Below, piece by piece: positions 6,288-9,979 of a stretch of DNA of 9,979 nt. Origin of the DNA: Streptosporangiaceae bacterium (GTDB lineage Bacteria > Actinomycetota > Actinomycetes > Streptosporangiales > Streptosporangiaceae); assembly GCA_030045295.1 (NCBI GenBank), contig JASIGD010000475.1, forward strand, positions 1 to 9,979, read 5' to 3'. Both the position numbers and the translations under genes were made by a program. The notes under the pieces are model-generated. The model was not told the origin of the DNA. It saw only the letters and a list, made by a program, of their open reading frames with translations, and did no database searches. Position 1 is the stretch's first letter; the number at the start of each line of letters is the position of its first letter.

Positions 6288-8027
6288 TCAGCCCACGCGC
6301 ACGAAAAGCCGCCCGGTCCCCGGGATATACGGCCCGGCCGGCCGGAAGTGCTTGCCGAACCAGCTTCTCAGCCCGGGCGTCCACGGGATGCGGCGGGTGT
6401 TGCCGTCCGACAGCCAGACGTAGTCCGCCCGGCTGAGGAAGGATTGCCACGCCGCCACCAGCCGCGCCGAGTGTGCCGCGCCGGCCTGGATGCTCACCCC
6501 ATCGCTGAGCACCAAGGTGGTGGCCAGCGAATCGATGATGTCCGGACACCCGGGACGCGCGGCCGCGAACCGGTTCGCGGATATCAGCAGCGAGGTCTCG
6601 TCGGTGACGACGCACGCGCCGGTCGGGATCACCCGCCCGGCCGCCGCGCTGCTCGGCACGCTCAGAGCCGCGACGGTGCTCACCTGGAGAGCCGCTATGC
6701 CCAGGATGACGGCGGTAAAAGCGCCGCCGGCCAGGAGCCGGAACCGCTGACCGCCGGGCAGGCCTCCCGCCGCGCCGCCGGCCGACAGCGCCAGCCACGG
6801 CGCCACGAAGGCGGGGTAGTGGTAGAAGAACGCGGAGTAGCTGAGGACGAGCACGGAGGCGAGCACCAAAGTGGCGAGCGAGAACCACTCCAGGGGGGAC
6901 GGCCGGCGTGGGTTCCACAGGTAGCCGGCCGCGATCGCGGCGACGCCGATCGCGGTGACCGCGAACGGCAGCCACCCTGCGCTAACCGAGAAGATGGAGG
7001 CGACCATGCTGCCGGCGAACAGCGAGTGGGCGCCTGCGCTCAGCGACAGCCTGCCGGTGGAGTCCAGCACGTCGATCAGGCCGGTCAGGTGGGCGAGGCG
7101 GAGCGACAGCGGTATGAACGTCCCGACCCGGCTGGCCTGGTCCAGCAGCGTGCTGCGGATGAAGGTACCCGGTGCGGCCAGCGCGAACGGCGCTACCGGC
7201 AGGACGAATCCCGCGGCCAGCCCGGCCAGGTACGCCCAGCTCCGGCGTGCCCGCCGCTCGCGGACGAGCAGGCAGAACACCAGCAGGATCGCAGCGGGAA
7301 CCGCCGCCCAGAATTTCACCGCGGCGGCGAAGCCCAGCGCGGCACCCGCCCAGGCCAGCCGGCCCGGATGGGCGAGCCTGCCGCGGCTGAAGGCGGCGTT
7401 CGCCGCCAGCAGGCAGCACAGGTTCATCCAGGGCTCGAGCAGCAGGGTGTGCGCGGCGGCTATGTCGTCGGGATAGACCGCGAGGATTCCGCAGGTCACG
7501 ATCGTTACCAGGGTGCCACGGTGCCGCACCAGGTTCCCGGCCAGCGGCACGCACGCCGTGCTGGCCACTACGGTTAGCACCCGGGCGAACGCCAGCGCGG
7601 TCGCGGTGCTCGTCGCCCTGGCCACCAGCGCCGCCGGCGTCATCAGGAGCAGCATTCCCGGCGGCTGCACGAAGGCGAAATCCCGGTAGGGCAGGGCACC
7701 CTGGGTCAGGCGGATCGCGGCACCCAGGTAGACGCCGTCGTCGTATTCCGAGATGCCGGTGAGGAACCCGGGTCTGGTCAGCGTGAACAGCCGGACCGCG
7801 AATGCGAGCGCCGTGGCGGCCAGGATGGCCAGGCCCGGCGGGGTGAGCCGGCGGCCGGACAGCCGCGAGCCAGCCCGGCCGCCCGTTCCGCCCGTTCCGC
7901 CCGTCTCGCTCGTCTCGCTCGTCTCGCCTGTTCGGCTAGGGCCCGCGGGCCCGGGTCGGTCCGCCCGACGGCCAAGCCGGGTCCCCGCATCGGTGACCTC
8001 GCTCGGGATCCCCGGGTTTCCCGTCAT
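6288..8027 (-). CDS. Polytopic membrane protein, GT-C-type glycosyltransferase-like (paralogue 2)
   Basis: A 579-residue paralogue of the protein at 4611-6212. The cytoplasmic N-terminus (1-60) is longer and low in complexity: a Glu-Thr-Ser and Gly-Gly-Thr run at about 35-50 is encoded by a 9-bp tandem repeat. From residue 68 it aligns with the paralogue: first helix about 63-82, then EYDDG (94-98), PYRDF, QPPG, the VRHRG segment, LLLEPWMNL, multiple membrane helices, and a C-terminal soluble domain with CVVTDETSLLISANRF, YVWLSDG, IPWTPGLRSWFGKHFRP and a final LFVRVG. The first-loop acidic motif suggests a GT-C transferase using a lipid-linked sugar outside the membrane; donor and acceptor are unknown. 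ATG has no good ribosome-binding site but has TAGCGT six bases upstream, so a leaderless mRNA is plausible. It converges on its paralogue; stop TGA. Confidence 0.85.
   Translation of the reverse strand: MTGNPGIPSEVTDAGTRLGRRADRPGPAGPSRTGETSETSETGGTGGTGGRAGSRLSGRRLTPPGLAILAATALAFAVRLFTLTRPGFLTGISEYDDGVYLGAAIRLTQGALPYRDFAFVQPPGMLLLMTPAALVARATSTATALAFARVLTVVASTACVPLAGNLVRHRGTLVTIVTCGILAVYPDDIAAAHTLLLEPWMNLCCLLAANAAFSRGRLAHPGRLAWAGAALGFAAAVKFWAAVPAAILLVFCLLVRERRARRSWAYLAGLAAGFVLPVAPFALAAPGTFIRSTLLDQASRVGTFIPLSLRLAHLTGLIDVLDSTGRLSLSAGAHSLFAGSMVASIFSVSAGWLPFAVTAIGVAAIAAGYLWNPRRPSPLEWFSLATLVLASVLVLSYSAFFYHYPAFVAPWLALSAGGAAGGLPGGQRFRLLAGGAFTAVILGIAALQVSTVAALSVPSSAAAGRVIPTGACVVTDETSLLISANRFAAARPGCPDIIDSLATTLVLSDGVSIQAGAAHSARLVAAWQSFLSRADYVWLSDGNTRRIPWTPGLRSWFGKHFRPAGPYIPGTGRLFVRVG
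7882..7935. repeat. Six 9-bp tandem units inside the second GT-C-like gene
   Basis: The plus strand shows CCCGTTCCG twice, CCCGTCTCG, CTCGTCTCG twice and a diverged CCTGTTCGG. The unit is three codons long, so copy-number change keeps the frame. It encodes the Glu-Thr-Ser / Gly-Gly-Thr run in the cytoplasmic N-terminus. Confidence 0.85.
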
Positions 8028-8033
8028 GAGCGG

Positions 8034-8039
8034 ACGCTA
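8034..8039 (-). promoter_or_regulatory. Putative -10 box of the second GT-C-like gene (leaderless type)
   Basis: Minus-strand TAGCGT, then 6 bases (CCGCTC), then ATG at 8027. No ribosome-binding site lies in between and no clear -35 is present. This matches the spacing seen at the methyltransferase gene and selA. Confidence 0.45.
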
Positions 8040-8101
8040 GCACGAACTGCGCGGCGGACAGCCGGCGTCCGGGCCGTGCGCTGGCCGCGGTGCGGGCGGT
8101 G

Positions 8102-8725
8102 CTAGCTACCGACCTCCTCTGTCGGGGCGTTTTCGGCCGGGACGGCGGCGACGGGCGCGGTCGCGGCGGGGACGGTCTCCGCAGGCACGGTCGCGGCGGG
8201 GACGGTCCGCGCAGGCACGGTCGCGGCCGGTTCGGTGGCCGCGGGCACGGGGGCAACCGTCCTGATGCCGGCCGGCACGGACGCTATCCGGCCGAAGCCC
8301 GCGGCCGCGATGAACACGATGACGACGCCCAGGGCGGAGAAGAAGCCGATCTGCTCCATGGTCCGGATGAACACGGTCGAGCCGACCGGCGAACCGCCGA
8401 GCGTGACATGGTTGTTCCACAGCGGGCTGAAGGTGGTGCCGAGGACGAACCACGCGCCGGCCGCCGCGGCCAGCAGCGCGCCGAACAGCGCGATGTGCCT
8501 CCCGGTGGCGATGATGAGCAGGAGGCCGCCGACGAAGACCGCCGCACCCGGCAGGATCTCCAGCCACAGCCGGGCCGTGGTGTACGTCCAGGTGGTATCC
8601 GGCGTGTAGGCGAAGTTGAAATAGGGTCCGATGAAGGGGATGATCGCACCCCAGATCCCGAGCAGGACCAGCAGGAATCCGCTGATCGCCCCGCGGCTGC
8701 GCCGCATTTGCAGCGTCCCGGCCAT
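8102..8725 (-). CDS. Small four-helix membrane protein of unknown function with Val-Pro-Ala repeat tail
   Basis: A 207-residue protein from ATG 8725, chosen because GGGAAG lies 8 bases upstream; an in-frame ATG at 8749 would add eight residues but has no such site. I do not recognise a characterised family, although similar four-helix proteins are, to my recollection, common in actinomycetes. Hydrophobic helices lie at about 14-33, 57-73, 76-97 and 125-146, with loops containing YTPDTTWTY (40-48) and FSPLWNN (99-105). The tail from about 147 to 207 consists of repeated Val-Pro-Ala-Ala/Glu-Thr units and ends acidic (EEVGS). With a short basic N-terminus and four helices, both ends should be cytoplasmic. 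The tail is encoded by 30-bp tandem repeats. It diverges from selA but nothing ties it to selenium use. Stop TAG. Confidence 0.75.
   Translation of the reverse strand: MAGTLQMRRSRGAISGFLLVLLGIWGAIIPFIGPYFNFAYTPDTTWTYTTARLWLEILPGAAVFVGGLLLIIATGRHIALFGALLAAAAGAWFVLGTTFSPLWNNHVTLGGSPVGSTVFIRTMEQIGFFSALGVVIVFIAAAGFGRIASVPAGIRTVAPVPAATEPAATVPARTVPAATVPAETVPAATAPVAAVPAENAPTEEVGS
8141..8260. repeat. 30-bp tandem repeats encoding the Val-Pro-Ala tail
   Basis: Four 30-bp units start at 8141, 8171, 8201 and 8231. The middle two match at about 27 of 30 positions and the outer two are more diverged. The core GGCACGGTCGCGGC recurs. Unit length is ten codons, so the frame is kept on expansion or loss. Confidence 0.75.
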
Positions 8726-8826
8726 GCCTATCACTTCCCGAGTGAGCATCGAGGTTTGGAGTTGTTGGCGGGCTTAGCCCCGCGGCCTCTACCCAGGGAA
8801 GCGCGTGGTATTCCAACCTCGCGGGG

Positions 8827-8832
8827 TATCGT
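8827..8832 (+). promoter_or_regulatory. Putative -10 box of selA (leaderless type)
   Basis: TATCGT, then 7 bases, then GTG at 8840. No ribosome-binding site is well placed for this GTG and no clear -35 is visible. The box supports 8840 as the SelA start. Confidence 0.4.
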
Positions 8833-8839
8833 TCGCGAC

Positions 8840-9979
8840 GTGGATGCCGTGTTGCCCCGGGGGGACGACCCCCCGGGATCCCCCCGCGACTGGGGGGATG
8901 CCATCCCCCCAGACCCCCTGGGGCCCCCCGGAGGCCTCCCTGGGGACCCTCCTGGCGGCCACCCTGCTGCCCCGAACAGGCGCCTTGTCCCGCGGACCGA
9001 CCTGGTGCTGGCCGACCCTCGTCTGGCCGCGGCCGAACGCCGCCTGGGCCGCGCGCTGGTCAAGGCGGCGGTGGCCCGCGCGCAGCAGCGGGCACGGGAC
9101 GGGCAGATCGCGCCGGAGGATGTCGCGGACGCGGCGGCGGCCGAGCTTCCGGCGCGCGCCGCCGCGCTGACCCCGGTCATCAACGCGACGGGGGTGCTGG
9201 TACACACGAACCTGGGCCGTGCGCCGCTGTCCGCCGCGGCGGTGGAAGCGATCGCGGCGGCGGCAGGCTACTGCGACGTGGAGTTCGACCTGGCGGCGGG
9301 GGTGCGGACCCGCCGCGGCGCCGGAGCGCTGGACGCTCTGGCCCGCGCCGTTCCCGCCGCCGAAGCGGTGGCCGTGGTGAACAACAACGCCGCCGCCCTG
9401 GTGCTCGCGGCCACCGCGCTGACCGGCACCGACACCGACCAGATCGTGGTCAGCCGGGGCGAGCTGATCGAGATCGGCGACCGGTTCCGGCTGCCCGACC
9501 TGCTGGTTTCGACCGGCGCCACGTTGCGTGAGGTGGGCACGACCAACCGCACGACGGCCGCGGATTACGCCGAGGCGACCGGGCCGCGGACCGCTTTCAT
9601 CCTCAAGGTGCACCCGTCTAACTTCCGCATCGAGGGCTTCACCGCTACCGTCGGCGTCCCCGAGCTGGCCGAACTGGGGAACAGCCACGGCGTCCCCGTC
9701 GTGTTCGACATCGGGTCCGGGCTGCTCGCCCCGCACCCGCTGCTACCCGAAGAGCCCAGCGCCGCCGCTGCGCTGCGCGACGGCGCCGCCCTGGTCACCG
9801 CCAGCGGCGACAAGCTGCTCGGCGGCCCGCAGGCCGGGCTGCTGCTCGGCCGCGCCGACCTGGTACGCCGGCTCACCCGCCACCCGCTGGCGCGCGCGCT
9901 TCGGGTGGACAAGCTCACCCTGGCCGCCCTGGAAGCCACCCTGGCCGGACCGGTACCGCCGGTGGCCAGCGCGCTGGCC
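8840..9979 (+). CDS. selA: L-seryl-tRNA(Sec) selenium transferase, SelA (3' end beyond window)
   Basis: PLP-dependent cytoplasmic enzyme that converts Ser-tRNA(Sec) to Sec-tRNA(Sec) using selenophosphate, the last step of bacterial selenocysteine synthesis. 380 residues are visible; the family is usually about 430-470, so the C-terminus is outside. Seen: N-terminal domain with LVPRTDLVLADPRL (about 49-62), VINATGVLVHTNLGRAPLS (from 113), VVNNNAAALVLAA, VVSRGELIEIGDRFRLPD, REVGTTNRT, LKVHPSNFRIEGF, DIGSGLL and SGDKLLGGPQAG with the PLP-binding Lys325. All core motifs are intact. Start GTG 8840 is chosen because no ATG, GTG or TTG occurs between 8855 and the conserved LVPRTD motif; GTG 8849 or TTG 8852 are alternatives. 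Residues about 7-45 are a Gly/Pro/Asp-rich insert encoded by the palindromic repeat. selB, selD and tRNA(Sec) are not in the window and may lie to the right. Confidence 0.96.
   Translation, partial: MDAVLPRGDDPPGSPRDWGDAIPPDPLGPPGGLPGDPPGGHPAAPNRRLVPRTDLVLADPRLAAAERRLGRALVKAAVARAQQRARDGQIAPEDVADAAAAELPARAAALTPVINATGVLVHTNLGRAPLSAAAVEAIAAAAGYCDVEFDLAAGVRTRRGAGALDALARAVPAAEAVAVVNNNAAALVLAATALTGTDTDQIVVSRGELIEIGDRFRLPDLLVSTGATLREVGTTNRTTAADYAEATGPRTAFILKVHPSNFRIEGFTATVGVPELAELGNSHGVPVVFDIGSGLLAPHPLLPEEPSAAAALRDGAALVTASGDKLLGGPQAGLLLGRADLVRRLTRHPLARALRVDKLTLAALEATLAGPVPPVASALA
8855..8934. repeat. GC-rich palindromic repeat, copy 2 (inside SelA N-terminus)
   Basis: The better preserved copy. Hairpin one: CCCGGGGGG (8856-8864), loop ACGA, CCCCCCGGG (8869-8877), nine perfect pairs. 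Hairpin two: CTGGGGGGATG (8890-8900) and CATCCCCCCAG (8902-8912), a perfect 11-base palindrome around one central base. The GC-rich repetitive sequence continues to about 8956. It is read in frame by SelA, adding about 39 Gly/Pro-rich residues. Confidence 0.8.

Noticed and set aside
6348..7577. 409-residue plus-strand frame opposite the second GT-C-like gene
   Set aside because: Its Gln/Arg/Gly-rich hydrophilic translation has no domain, and the minus-strand frame aligns with its paralogue over the full length.
8726..8839. tRNA(Sec) or riboswitch in the gap between the membrane protein and selA
   Set aside because: No T-arm TTCGANTC-type sequence, long variable arm or acceptor pairing could be found. 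A short GGGC-TTA-GCCC stem (about 8770-8780) is too small to call.
8789..9736. 315-residue minus-strand frame opposite selA
   Set aside because: Antisense shadow; the plus-strand frame carries every SelA core motif including the PLP lysine.
1..9979. CRISPR array, insertion sequence, prophage or attachment site
   Set aside because: No spaced direct repeats, transposase or integrase motifs, or terminal inverted repeats with target duplication were seen; the tandem repeats found are short and inside genes.

Overview
The window is very GC-rich, almost fully coding DNA with GTG/ATG starts, tight gene overlaps and protein families typical of a high-GC actinomycete (a Streptosporangiales-like or related lineage is my guess; the sequence alone does not fix the genus). 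It holds eight genes. Two run off the ends: a histidine kinase at the left edge and selA at the right edge. No gene-free stretch exceeds 300 bases; the longest gap is about 173 bases.

Left block, minus strand (1-4500): a PIMT-like SAM methyltransferase with a long C-terminal extension (4500-3202) is followed after 9 bases by a CYTH-domain protein (3192-2566), probably one operon closed by a hairpin next to the CYTH stop codon. After a gap rich in inverted repeats comes an OmpR/PhoB-type response regulator (2392-1613), whose stop overlaps the start of its sensor histidine kinase (1613 to beyond base 1).

Middle block (4501-8027): two paralogous polytopic GT-C-type glycosyltransferase-like membrane proteins face each other tail to tail (4611-6212 plus, 8027-6288 minus). 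They share the EYDDG and PYRDF first-loop motifs and a C-terminal soluble domain. A GC-rich hairpin lies between their stop codons.

Right block (8028-9979): a small four-helix membrane protein of unknown function with a repetitive Val-Pro-Ala tail (8725-8102, minus) diverges from selA (8840 to beyond 9979, plus), the PLP enzyme that makes Sec-tRNA(Sec). The organism therefore probably makes selenoproteins.

The most unusual observation is a GC-rich palindromic repeat of about 75-85 bp. It occurs twice, at 1531-1606 and 8855-8934, in the same orientation on the plus strand, each time inside the first codons of a gene. The histidine kinase reads one strand of it and SelA the other, so the shared sequence is a dispersed DNA element tolerated in coding sequence, not a shared protein domain. 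A second theme is that four genes have a TANNNT box 6-7 bases before the start codon, the arrangement expected of leaderless transcripts. The genes do not form one obvious pathway. Sensor, regulator and membrane glycosyltransferases suggest envelope functions, while selA belongs to a selenocysteine locus that continues to the right.
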